From Guillardia theta CCMP2712 (lineage: Eukaryota; Cryptophyceae; Pyrenomonadales; Geminigeraceae): a DNA stretch of 22,299 nucleotides. The notes under the pieces were generated by a model, which saw only the letters and a program-made list of their open reading frames with translations, did no database searches and was not told the DNA's origin. Made by a program: the position numbers and the translations under genes. Positions 9,413-22,242 of the stretch are shown in pieces. The stretch lies in the NCBI RefSeq assembly GCF_000315625.1, contig NW_005434641.1, positions 77,113 to 99,411 of the forward strand, given 5' to 3'. Within the stretch, counting starts at the first letter, position 1. Every line of letters begins with the position of its first letter.

Positions 9413-9688
9413 TTACAGCTGAATCACCTTGCCGCTTACTCCATACATCCTCGCCTTGCTAGTGATGAGCATAATTGCTCTTTGCAAGCATTCCAACTGC
9501 TTTCGACGGCAAGGGCAACCATATCGAAAACTTCTGAAGAGTTCATCGCTGTCCTCGTCTTCAAAACCAGACAGAATTTCCTTTCCAGCAAAGTCTGGAG
9601 CACTAGCAGCGTTGTACTGAACTAAGTCATAAAACTCATCGTTATTGCCACAAAAATTCGTCGCAGTTTCCATATTCAATTGCGGCAT
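9413..9688 (-). CDS. Small ORF, 91 aa, with YGCP-x-R-x-KQL ... GVSGK C-terminus
   Basis: I do not recognise a function. It starts with ATG. The N-terminal half is acidic (FEDEDSDELF) and the last 36 residues begin YGCPCRRKQLECL and end GVSGKVIQL at the stop. That tail matches the end of the 70-residue ORF found twice in the palindrome at 11083-12660: 19 of 36 positions are identical without gaps and both stop after the same Leu. The DNA is diverged, including at codon third positions, so the match is at protein level, which suggests selection on a real peptide. It could instead be the last exon of a larger spliced protein, since no promoter or splice evidence was found. Confidence 0.5.
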   Translation of the reverse strand: MPQLNMETATNFCGNNDEFYDLVQYNAASAPDFAGKEILSGFEDEDSDELFRSFRYGCPCRRKQLECLQRAIMLITSKARMYGVSGKVIQL

Positions 9689-10374
9689 TGTAACAAGTTA
9701 TCAAAATGAAAACAATGAATTCGTTGTAATAAAGAAAAGTGTGAATTGCGATTCCAATCCAGGCAATAGCTTGAAATAGAAATGTGCGTGACACAATGAT
9801 TTTGCACAGCTGCGAGGATCAACGAAAAATTGAACAGAGAGTCTTCAGAATGAAAACGATGGCAAAAGTTGGCGATCAAGATGAGATAAAGTCCTAACGA
9901 TGGGGAAAGGAAGAGATAGACAGAGAGGACGGAACGAGAAGGAGTGGAGCACGGAGCGGTTCAGTGGAAATGGGGAGCAAACAGATAAAAGTACGCGGAT
10001 CGGAAAGGGGAGATGGCGAAGAGCCGGAAGGAGTTAAAAAAGCTGACGCATCATATCATCCAACCGCTCCGTTCTTTTGTCCTTTCATTGCGGAGATTCC
10101 AAACGATGTATTTTTGATATCTTAAGTAAGCGTCAAAACTGTACCGGTAATTCTCCAGATGAACAGAGGGGTGATTTAGCATGCAGGCGGATCGGTCCTA
10201 GGGGTCTATTGGTCACTTCAAAGTAGGGTGCTTGGAGGAAAGATCATTACTACAGACGAATAAAATTGATTGAGTCAATGGACAAAAACGAAACGAAGGC
10301 TTTTGAAGAGGTCATTTTTCTGACAGCCAGACAGAGTTAAGTAAAAGGATAGAGAATCGTATTTCAATCAAGTG
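9689..10374. other. AT-richer intergenic region
   Basis: I see no gene, RNA gene or clear repeat. It separates the small ORF from the GC-rich island and has many stops in all frames. Confidence 0.5.
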
Positions 10375-11035
10375 ACACGGGGCACTGGGCCCGCCACCCG
10401 CCGTCCGATCCCGGCGGCGCGAGCCCCGGCGGCCTGCGGCCGCACTCAGTGACTGCCGCAGTGCGGCACCGCCGTTCACCTGAGTGACCGGACCGTGCGG
10501 TGACCCAGGCCCGCCCCCAGATGCGGCAGAATTTGCGGCGCCGGGGCCGCCCGGCGGTGGGGCCCGGTCCCAGTGACTGAGGCGCACTGCCGCATCCGTG
10601 GCGGGCACAATCGGATTTCACTGTCACGGTGCCGCAGCCTAGTACGCCGTTTCAAGTTTCAAGTTCATCATTGTCACACGGGAAGTAACTCAGTTAACAA
10701 GTTGAGTCACGCCTCCGACTCGCGGCGCGGCCTCCGAGGCTCGGACAGGCTCTGAAGTACCGTAGTACGGTAAGTGCAGTGCCGCAACCCGGGCCGGCCC
10801 GCCGGCCCGGCACGGACCGGGTCCGTGCCGTAACTGCCACTGGCCGCGGCCGCCCGGCCAACCGACTGGAGTCACGGTGTTCGCCGGGACCGACTTACTC
10901 TGTGAGCCTCCGGGGAGTCCGGCTCGCGCGGAGCCTGACGGTCGGTCGGAGCCGCCCGCCGGGCCCGCCCGGGCTGACCCGGTACTAGCACGGCCCACGG
11001 TACTACGGGGTTTACTCAACGGTACAGCGCCTCCT
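10375..11035. repeat. GC-rich island of nested short palindromes
   Basis: Composition jumps to very high GC with abrupt edges into AT-rich flanks. It contains many short inverted repeats, for example an 11-bp-arm palindrome at 10808-10830 (CGGCACGGACC, G, GGTCCGTGCCG) and TACCGTAGTACGGTA near 10758. CAGTGACTG and TACGGTA-like words recur, and related words occur again near 18400 and 19350. It is probably an unclassified repeat. No protein was identified. Confidence 0.5.
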
Positions 11036-11261
11036 CGATGGAAGTTCACGGTCAACCTGACCAACTGGTTGTCTTACTAAAAAAGATTCGATTTTATCAA
11101 GTTATGATTCCAAGTATATCTACACTAGTCCTGCTATCATGGTACAAAGGGGAAGGGGGCTGGGAAGGAACAGGGGATGATATGAAGTCTCGACATCACC
11201 ATGGCTTAGAAAAAACCGCCTCTGGATAGCACATCCGCTCATGCCGGTGTTTTATGCCGCG

Positions 11262-11474
11262 TTATAGTGACAGATCCTTCCCGCTGACGCCTGTGATGGT
11301 TGCATGCCGCAGAATCAGGTCCACAGCCGCTGCCAAGCTCTGCAGCTGCTTGTGTCGGCTTGGACATCCATACTTACTGGAGCGCCGTGATTGGTCCTCA
11401 ATACAAGGCTCTCCTTGGACGGGGCGCTTAGGGGAAGCAGAGGCTGGCTCACAATGGGTCTTGCTTTCTACCAT
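11262..11474 (-). CDS. Small ORF, 70 aa, left arm of palindrome
   Basis: The ORF runs from ATG at 11474 and encodes a Ser/Pro-rich N-terminus followed by SSKYGCPSRHKQLQSLAAAV and ending GVSGKDLSL. It is the same protein as the plus-strand copy at 12279-12491. The tail matches the 91-residue ORF at 9413-9688 at 19 of 36 positions. The predicted segment after YGCP would be helical, with a Leu/Ala/Ile pattern. No known domain is recognised. The upstream reading frame is open into the 22-bp repeats but without ATG. A GTAAGT donor-like word lies just before YGCP, so this could be part of a spliced gene. Confidence 0.4.
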   Translation of the reverse strand: MVESKTHCEPASASPKRPVQGEPCIEDQSRRSSKYGCPSRHKQLQSLAAAVDLILRHATITGVSGKDLSL

Positions 11475-11551
11475 TGTAGGACTTGGACAGAAATTCGGGC
11501 CAGAGAAGAGGATGGAGGACAGAGAGCAGGAGAAGGACAGGGAGCAGCACA

Positions 11552-11617
11552 ATATGACACGAAGCTCGACTGTATATGACACGAAGCTCGACTGTATATG
11601 ACGCGAAGCTCAACTGT
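11552..11617 (-). repeat. 22-bp tandem repeat, three copies, left arm
   Basis: Copies at 11552-11573, 11574-11595 and 11596-11617 follow ATATGACACGAAGCTCGACT plus GT. They are the inverted counterpart of the longer array in the right arm. Confidence 0.9.
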
Positions 11618-11717
11618 ATCAGTGGGAGGCAGAGAGGAGAGCTGGGGGATGCGAGGACTGATGTGGACTGAGCAGCGAAGGAGGAACGGTCACCGGGTAG
11701 CGCTTTTATGGAAGGCT

Positions 11718-11742
11718 GTCCCTGCTGACAGTCAGCAGGGAC
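11718..11742. repeat. 25-nt perfect palindrome at inner edge of left arm
   Basis: GTCCCTGCTGAC, one A, then GTCAGCAGGGAC: twelve-base arms with a one-base centre. It overlaps the 35-bp block shared by both arms, next to the central spacer. Only the inner half is conserved in the right arm. Confidence 0.85.
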
Positions 11743-11981
11743 AAAGCTTTACAGGATCGACCGGCAATGAGGTTTTATCTATGATCTCTTCACATCAGAT
11801 CACATGTACCGCTGACAAAAAATTATCTATGGCTGTGGTAAACATCCCTAATCCTGTAAAGCTTTGTCCCTGCTGACTGTCAGCATCACACTGCCCAGCC
11901 CGTGTAATCTCGGCATAAAAGCCACCCGCAGTCCACATCAGTCCTCGCATCCCCCAGCTCTCCTCTCTGCCTCCCACTGAT

Positions 11982-12201
11982 ACAGTTGAGCTTTGTGTCA
12001 TATACAGTCGAGCTTTGTGTCATATACAGTCGAGCTTCGTGTCATATACAGTCGAGCTTCGTGTCATATACAGTCGAGCTTCGCGTCATATACAGTCGAG
12101 CTTCGTGTCATATACAGTCGAGCTTCGTGTCATATTGTGCTGAGCTTCGCGTCATATACAGTCGAGCTTCGTGTCATATACAGTCGAGCTTCGTGTCATA
12201 T
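11982..12201 (+). repeat. 22-bp tandem repeat, ten copies, right arm
   Basis: Ten contiguous units with no spacers follow ACAGTCGAGCTTCGTGTCAT plus AT. Copy 8 begins TGTGCTGAG, like the unique sequence just after the array, which suggests slippage or unequal exchange at the array edge. The array lies directly upstream of the right-arm small ORF. Confidence 0.95.
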
Positions 12202-12278
12202 TGTGCTGCTCCCTGTCCTTCTCCTGCTCTCTGTCCTCCATCCTCTTCTCTGGCCCGAATTTCTGTCCAAGTCCTACA

Positions 12279-12491
12279 ATGGTAGAAAGCAAGACCCATT
12301 GTGAGCCAGCCTCTGCTTCCCCTAAGCGCCCCGTCCAAGGAGAGCCTTGTATTGAGGACCAATCACGGCGCTCCAGTAAGTATGGATGTCCAAGCCGACA
12401 CAAGCAGCTGCAGAGCTTGGCAGCGGCTGTGGACCTGATTCTGCGGCATGCAACCATCACAGGCGTCAGCGGGAAGGATCTGTCACTATAA
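12279..12491 (+). CDS. Small ORF, 70 aa, right arm of palindrome
   Basis: Identical in protein to the left-arm copy at 11262-11474. It starts MVESKTHCEP, has a basic Ser-rich linker, then YGCPSRHKQL, an Ala/Leu/Ile-rich stretch and GVSGKDLSL at the stop. The ten-copy 22-bp array lies about 80 bases upstream and could act as a repeated control element, though this is inference. Function unknown. Identity between arms could reflect recent duplication or gene conversion, so it is not independent evidence of selection; the diverged copy at 9413-9688 is. Confidence 0.42.
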   Translation: MVESKTHCEPASASPKRPVQGEPCIEDQSRRSSKYGCPSRHKQLQSLAAAVDLILRHATITGVSGKDLSL

Positions 12492-12660
12492 CGCGGCATA
12501 AAACACCGGCATGAGCGGATGTGCTATCCAGAGGCGGTTTTTTCTAAGCCATGGTGGTGTCGAGGACTCCTCTGCCCTCCCACCCACCCCGCGTGCGCTC
12601 TCTCTGTATATAGCAGTACTGTAGATATACTTGGAATCATAATAAAATCAGATCTTATCA

Positions 12661-17274
<4,614 letters not shown>

Positions 17275-17276
17275 AG

Positions 17277-17375
17277 TCGCTGCTATCGCTAATCTCCCCC
17301 GCTCGTTCTCGTTGCTGCTCGCTCAGAGCAACTTGAACTGTCGGCTCTCAGGAGCGGGGAAGACGATAGCAGCGA
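17277..17375 (+). other. Perfect-stem hairpin directly after the stop codon
   Basis: TCGCTGCTATCG (17277-17288) pairs perfectly with CGATAGCAGCGA (17364-17375). After an internal loop a second perfect stem of 8 bp follows (17297-17304 with 17352-17359), and smaller stems occur inside. The internal loop lacks the UGA/GA pairs of a SECIS core, so its role is unknown. Confidence 0.7.
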
Positions 17376-17421
17376 GTTGGCCCTGGGGTTCGCCTCGGGG
17401 CCATGGCGGTTGTGAACCCTC

Positions 17422-17500
17422 GAGCGTCTGCTGCTATGAAGATCTTGTCAGAAAGTTCGCCTCACGGCACTGGCAAGGTACGAGCTTTACGACGGTATCA
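17422..17500 (+). promoter_or_regulatory. Candidate SECIS element (form 2-like)
   Basis: ATGA at 17436-17439 is followed 12 nt later by unpaired AAA at 17452-17454. A 10-bp helix (17442-17451 with 17470-17479, three G-U pairs) joins them. CGAG at 17481-17484 places GA opposite the GA of ATGA, giving the tandem G.A pairs of the SECIS quartet. GCC/GGC can form a mini-helix above the AAA. The lower helix is short (CGTC 17425-17428 with GACG 17491-17494). It lies about 170 nt past the Sec codon, as expected for a eukaryotic 3' UTR SECIS. Confidence 0.65.
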
Positions 17501-18195
17501 CACTGCGCCTCATAATGGCCTGCAAAGATTTTAATTACGTGTTGTGACAAGTGCGTTCAGTAAATTATCTAACAGGCAGCTTGTTGTTTTCAGTCATATT
17601 TCCATCTCCTTCCCTGACTGTCTTTGCAAGCTCTCATTGATTTCAATGTAGACAGTTTGGTCGCTTCAGACAAGTTTTGCACGTGCACGAATCCGACCAT
17701 GAACTCTCGATCAGAAGGGGAAGCTGCGCGTGTTTAACAGCATGCAAGGACAGTTGCAAGCTTCTGGCATGTAAAGATTCCTGGAGCATCATATCTATTC
17801 AAAATCCAGCGAATCATGAGTGGTACCCCGAGTTGCAGTGCTGGCAGACGTGTAATCATGCCATAAAAGCGGTACAACAATCAAGGTGAAAGGTCAATAG
17901 GGCAGCCAAGTTGCCAACCCGACGACCTCGAGAGGGATGAGGTCAGGGATGGCTGCGAATTGAGAACAACCTGACCGCATGGAGGGGCAGTTACTGGAAA
18001 GTTGACGTGGAAGAACAAACACGTGTATGCTTGACTCAGAGGCACGTCCCACGAGTCGGAGCTCGCTGTTTTCAAACTTATCTAAGAAGGAGAGTGGTGA
18101 GGAGGCAGTTGGGGTAACAGAGTTTCGATTCAGTCAATGCTGCGGTGGGGCGTTCACCGGTACGTGGGACGATCTTAGTCGACTGAGGGACGCTG
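17501..18195. other. Intergenic region downstream of thioredoxin reductase
   Basis: No coding sequence, RNA gene or repeat of note was found. The first part is probably the remaining 3' UTR. Confidence 0.5.
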
Positions 18196-18516
18196 CTAGT
18201 GCTTAATCAGATAAGCGAGCAGAGCCTCGGAGGGAGGGGTAGGAGCAGTTAGAGCTGTAAACTCGTCACAATGAGTATCGTTCGCCCGGCGGCCTCGTGG
18301 ATGAAAGTAGCGCCCACTTTCGTAGCCAGGCCTGTCGGGATGCCACCTGATTCGGAGCTGATTCAGCTTCTTCTTGCGCTCCATAGCGCTGTGGGTACCG
18401 TACGGTGAAGAAACAAGGTGAGGCTGAAGAGTTGAACATGACTCGGAGGGCAAAAGTCGGACAGCTCGTCTCCTGTCCGATACGGTCGAATCATTCAGGC
18501 TGATCGTGTGTGTCAT
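18196..18516 (-). CDS. Hypothetical 106-aa ORF with a J-domain-like HPD stretch
   Basis: The ORF from ATG at 18516 includes KKLNQLRIRWHPDRPG, which resembles helix II and the HPD loop of J-domain (DnaJ) proteins. Nothing else of a J domain is convincing: the flanking helices are short and the C-terminal part is unremarkable. It may be a decayed fragment or chance. An acceptor-like CCCACAG occurs just upstream of the Met before this stretch, so only the downstream part might be an exon. Confidence 0.2.
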   Translation of the reverse strand: MTHTISLNDSTVSDRRRAVRLLPSESCSTLQPHLVSSPYGTHSAMERKKKLNQLRIRWHPDRPGYESGRYFHPRGRRANDTHCDEFTALTAPTPPSEALLAYLIKH

Positions 18517-18584
18517 ATTCGTCACGCGTCAGAGTTGAAGATTTCTTTATCATAGTATGGCAAACACATTCCGGGAGTCCGGGC

Positions 18585-19020
18585 CTTCAGCTCGGACGGC
18601 GAGCCGCCGCATCGAGTCGGAGCTCAATTTGCCCAGGCTCCCGGAGTCCGAATCATCAAAGTTCATCAAGGCCCGGGCCCTGGCGGGCCTGGCGAGTCAT
18701 CGGCAGCCATGGCCCGCTGCTGGGAATTCTCTCTCTCTCGGAATTCTTTACTCAAAGTTAAGTTAAAAATCAGTACGAGGACAATCAGGAGAGTCGAGGA
18801 GGCTTTTGTCCTCGTACTGATTTTTAACTTAACTTTGAGTAAAGACTTGACCCTGAAGGAATTCAATTCAGCAAAGGTGGGGGCTTTTACTCAAAAGTGG
18901 GTAGTAGTGTGCGTGTCACTGGGCCGCACTCGTGACTCACGGTCACGAGCGGCCGTCCGAGTGAGGCCCGGCCCCGGGCGCGGCCCGGCCAGTGGGCCCA
19001 TCACTGACCGAACTCCGCAG
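18585..19020. repeat. GC-rich patches flanking an AT-rich hairpin
   Basis: Two GC-rich blocks (about 18585-18725 and 18920-19020) rich in GGGCCC, CCGGAGTCC and GTGACTCA-like words bracket the inverted repeat at 18745-18845. Composition resembles the island at 10375-11035, suggesting related repeat fragments. Confidence 0.4.
18745..18845. repeat. Perfect 40-bp inverted repeat with 21-nt loop
   Basis: Bases 18745-18784 are the exact reverse complement of 18806-18845, with the loop at 18785-18805. The arms contain ACTCAAAGTTAAGTTAAAAA and GTACGAGGACAA. It may be a small foldback or MITE-like element, or a structured transcript. Confidence 0.95.
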
Positions 19021-19640
19021 AAAAGTAGAGTAAAGGGGAGTAGGGTGGGGGTTGCTGAAGGTGGGCAAGAGGGGGGTGAGGTGGCATAATGACTAGTCGC
19101 AAAGGATGAAAGGGGGTGGGGGTAGTATTACATTGAGGAGTGTGAGGGGTTGGGGAACGAGGAATATGGGGTGGGGGAAGAGGGACCAGGGGGTGGAGGT
19201 AGTGACGTCGACAGTGGGTCCATGATTGGCTAGCAATGTGGGGAGGGGTAGTGATCAATATCTTTACTGGAGCGGTGGGGTCAATGTAGAATCGAGCGGT
19301 TGGGGTGGGGGTGAGGGATACATTTTTACTCGAGACAAGCGCAGCATTTCTGTACGGTACGGTAGTACTTGAGAGGGTGGGGTACACCGATGCATTCATT
19401 GGTGGGGTAGTGTGGGACATGGTGGGGAAACTTGGGCAATAGCCCATCAGGGAGGGTGTAGGGGTCTATCGGGTGAATAGTGAAATATTGGTGGAATGTA
19501 TTGGGGGAGGACACTCTGTCTTTGAAACGGGGTAGGGTGCCTAATAGTAGGGGTAGTGGAGAAAAATTGGATTAAATAGAGGGTGGGGGTATGCCTCGGG
19601 GGTGATTTGACTGGGTGGGGGTTAAACAACACCTGGGGTG
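19020..19640. repeat. Strand-asymmetric G-rich tract
   Basis: About 600 bases with many GGGG and GGTGGGG/GGGTGGGG clusters on the plus strand and few C runs. It can plausibly form G-quadruplexes. The long C-rich-strand open frame (19447-19001, minus) is Pro/Thr/His-rich low complexity with no domain and is not called as a gene. Confidence 0.6.
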
Positions 19641-20197
19641 ATAAATCCTGTGATAAAGGGTAGGGTGGAGGTCACCTGCAGTAAATGCGTAGGAGTGCGG
19701 CCAGTAGGGAAATGGAGGACAAAAGCTGAAGCAAAGAAGAGAGGAGGAGAGGGAGAGGGAGAGTGCATGCAGAATTACAGGAAAAAGACGGCGAACAGTC
19801 TTGGAGGTAGAAGGAGTTTCGCTGCAGGCAGGCAGGGCTGCAAGACGAGCAGAGAACTTTTTTTGTTCCGCTCCTGATCCATCACTGGATGTGAGGAGCC
19901 TCAGGGTAAGATGAGTGACAAGGAGCCTTCCGATGTTGAGCTAAGCACTCAAAACCATGCTGACAATCGAACATCATCAGAGGTCCTCTCAGAGAATTTA
20001 TCGTTCGATGAAATAAGCCGATTCCCCACAACTCAACAAGTCCCGAGCATGTCTCAGTACACGTCAATGGGAAGCTCAAGAGACATCAAGAAGGAGAACC
20101 AGGGAATGGCAATGGCGTCAAGTCAACCAATCACGTCTCGTTCTCTCAACGAGCCACTTCAAGCCCTGAAGATGATGACAGCTCTGATCTCGATGCC
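19641..20197 (+). other. 5' region of the sulfate permease gene
   Basis: It contains a strong donor-like GGGTAAGATG at 19905-19912 overlapping an ATG at 19911, and frames that suggest upstream exon sequence. From 20012 the frame of the permease is open and acidic before its first Met (SSPEDDDSSDLDA). One model joins 19911-19982 to 20048 across a 65-nt intron, but that donor (GTCCTC) is weak. The true N-terminus is unresolved. Confidence 0.4.
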
Positions 20198-22242
20198 ATG
20201 TCCGAGATCAAAAGCAGCTTTCAACAATTCCAAAGTTTCGTGCAGAGGTTATGGGCTTCACTGACATGGTCTGTCATGTGGCAATTCTGTCTTGATCGCT
20301 TTCCTATCCTTGAATGGCTGCCCAAGTACACGTTGAACATGTTCATAAGCGACTTGCAGGCTGGTCTGGTTGTAGGGTGTATGCTGATCCCTCAAGGCAT
20401 GGGGTATGCCGATGTTGCTGGTTTGCCGTACGTGGTCGGTCTCTACAGCGGATTCGCTCCTCTTCTCATCTACTGCTGCACTGGAACTTCACGCCAGATG
20501 GGGCTCGGCCCTGTTGCCATCGTGTCGCTCCTGGTAGCTGAGGGGGTACCGGCTTGCAACAAGTTATGCCCGTTGCCTGATGGCAGCCTGCCTGCTGACA
20601 CGTGGCCATCCTGCAACGCTGACTGCAAAGGAGCCGTGTACAACCCCGCGTACTGGCAGTACGCAACGTGCATCGCGATGATGTCTGGGATGATTCAGGT
20701 CGTGTTCGGCCCCCTGCTGGGGTTCGTGATGAACTTCGTGCCCCACCCTGTTATCTCAGGCTTCACGTCAGCTGGAGGGCTGATCATCGCGATGTCACAG
20801 CTCAAGGACATCATGGGGTACAAGATCCGCAAAGGGACGCTGCAGCTGGGCATCTACGACTTCTTCGCACATATCGAGAATACACACGGGACGACGTGCG
20901 TGATGGGGGTGATTGCGATCATCTTCCTCTACTTCATGCGCAAGCTCGGGCAGGGCAAGGTTCTCTTCTTCCCCAAGGTTAAGGTGACGAGGAAGATGAG
21001 GATCTTCGGGAAGCTGCCTTGGCCTTTCATCGCCGTGATCCTCTACACGGGCATCACTTACGGCCTTCGGCTCAACGAGCGAGGGGTGAAGATTACTGGG
21101 AAAGTCCCTGGGGGGCTGCCCAAGTTCAGCTTCCCACCGAATTTCTTTGCAGCAGTTCCCAAGTTGATATCGATCACGATCCAGATCGTCATCATCGGCT
21201 ACCTCGAGTCGATCGCGGTGGAGACGAAGTTCGCCACGATCCTCAAGTATCCAGTCAGGCCTACCCAGGAGGCGATCGCGCAAGGGGCAGCGAACATCAT
21301 GGGGGGGCTGACGTTCTGCTACCCTGTGGTAGGAAGCTTCAGCAGATCAGCAACTAACGCCTCCTATGGCTCTCAGAGTCCCATGTGCAACTTCATCACC
21401 GGGATCGTGATCATGCTCACCCTCCTCTTCCTCACCAACCTCTTCCAGTTCATGCCCCTGAACATCCTGGCTGCCATTGTCATCGTCGCTGCCATCAGTC
21501 TTGTGGACCCGTCAGAAGCTCTGTTCCTGTGGAAGTCATCCAAGAAGGAGTTCGCTCTCCTGCTCATCACCTTCGTACTCACAGCCTTCGCTGCTCTCGA
21601 GCTCGGCATCTATGTCTCCATCGCCCTCTGCGGAGCCGAAGTCCTCTTCAAGTCGACTCGTCCCAAGGTTGCTGTGCTCAGCGACAACTTCATCCTCGTC
21701 TACCTCCCTGGGGCCGCCGGCATCCCAGGGATCGACGCTAGAGGAGACACTATGGCAGGCGAGATGATACCGCCCAACTTAAAAGGGAGAGACATCCTGG
21801 TCGTGAGGGTTGAGGGGGATCTGAACTTCTCTGCCGCATCCTCCCTCAAGAACGTCTTGAGCAGTCAGTTCAAGGCTGCGATCGGAAGGAGAGTCTTCAC
21901 TGCCCTTGTCTTCGACCTTGAGCAGATGGACATCGTGGACACAACAGCGCTTGATGTACCTGAAATTCTATCCTCCCGCTCCAGCTCTCATCCCTCCTTC
22001 TCATTCTGTTTCTGCTGCTGTCGTCTTGCTGCTGTCTCCTGTCTTCCTGCTCCTGTTTCTGTTCTCCTCCTCCTCCTCCTCCTCCTCCTCCTCCTCCTCC
22101 TGTCTCGTTGACTTGGCGACCCGCTCAGGCGCTCATAGTCCTTGTGGAGGAGATTGAGAGTCATAACGTGACCGTCTTCATCGCCGGAGTGCCCCCGGGC
22201 CTCCACCGGTTCCTCAAGATCGACTCCGTCAAGGCAAACTCA
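20198..22242 (+). CDS. SulP/SLC26-family sulfate permease with STAS domain (3' end probably incomplete)
   Basis: Exons 20198-21955 and 22129-22242 or beyond. The intron 21956-22128 (173 nt) contains a CTC repeat. The protein has the SulP signature PQGMGYADVAGLPYVVGLYS at about residue 64, then TGTSRQMGLGPVA, about ten or more hydrophobic segments to residue 470, GSFSRSATNAS, and the AAISLVDPSEALFLWK block. A STAS domain starts near 487 and crosses the splice (VFDLEQMDIVDTTALD joined to ALIVLVEEIE, then VTVFIAGVPPG). Family members carry sulfate or other anions across membranes; the cytosolic STAS domain is regulatory. A loop at about 118-145 has four Cys in two close pairs. Reading on reaches TAG at 22252-22254, but a donor-like GTGCGT at 22243 and the lack of the last STAS strand suggest a further exon outside the window. 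The N-terminus may also be longer. The precise substrate is not determined. Confidence 0.93.
22063..22101. repeat. CTC microsatellite in a permease intron
   Basis: About twelve CTC units form part of a pyrimidine-rich stretch upstream of the intron acceptor at 22128. Read in frame it would give poly-Leu. Confidence 0.9.

Larger units (their letters stand above)
11083..12660. mobile_element. Large imperfect palindrome, possible foldback-type element
   Basis: The left arm at about 11083-11757 and right arm at about 11851-12660 are reverse complements with indels, around a 93-nt spacer (11758-11850). Outer parts match imperfectly (ATGATTCCAAGTATATCTAC on both sides). The inner 35 bp are identical at 11723-11757 and 11851-11885, and the middle encodes the same 70-residue ORF on opposite strands. 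The arms differ mainly in a 22-bp tandem repeat, three copies on the left and ten on the right. No transposase or integrase was seen and no target-site duplication could be fixed. It may be a foldback or non-autonomous element, or a head-to-head duplication. Confidence 0.65.

Noticed and set aside
11982-12304. Repetitive proteins encoded by the 22-bp array, or a CRISPR array
   Set aside because: The 22-bp units are contiguous with no spacers and stay open in several frames by chance; the context is eukaryotic.
17378-17405. tRNA T-arm-like GGTTCG
   Set aside because: It is the loop of a simple GGCCC/GGGCC hairpin; no acceptor, D or anticodon arms are present.
19001-19632. Minus-strand Pro/Thr/His-rich ORFs
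   Set aside because: They come from strand-biased G-rich sequence with few stop codons; no domain or start context supports them.
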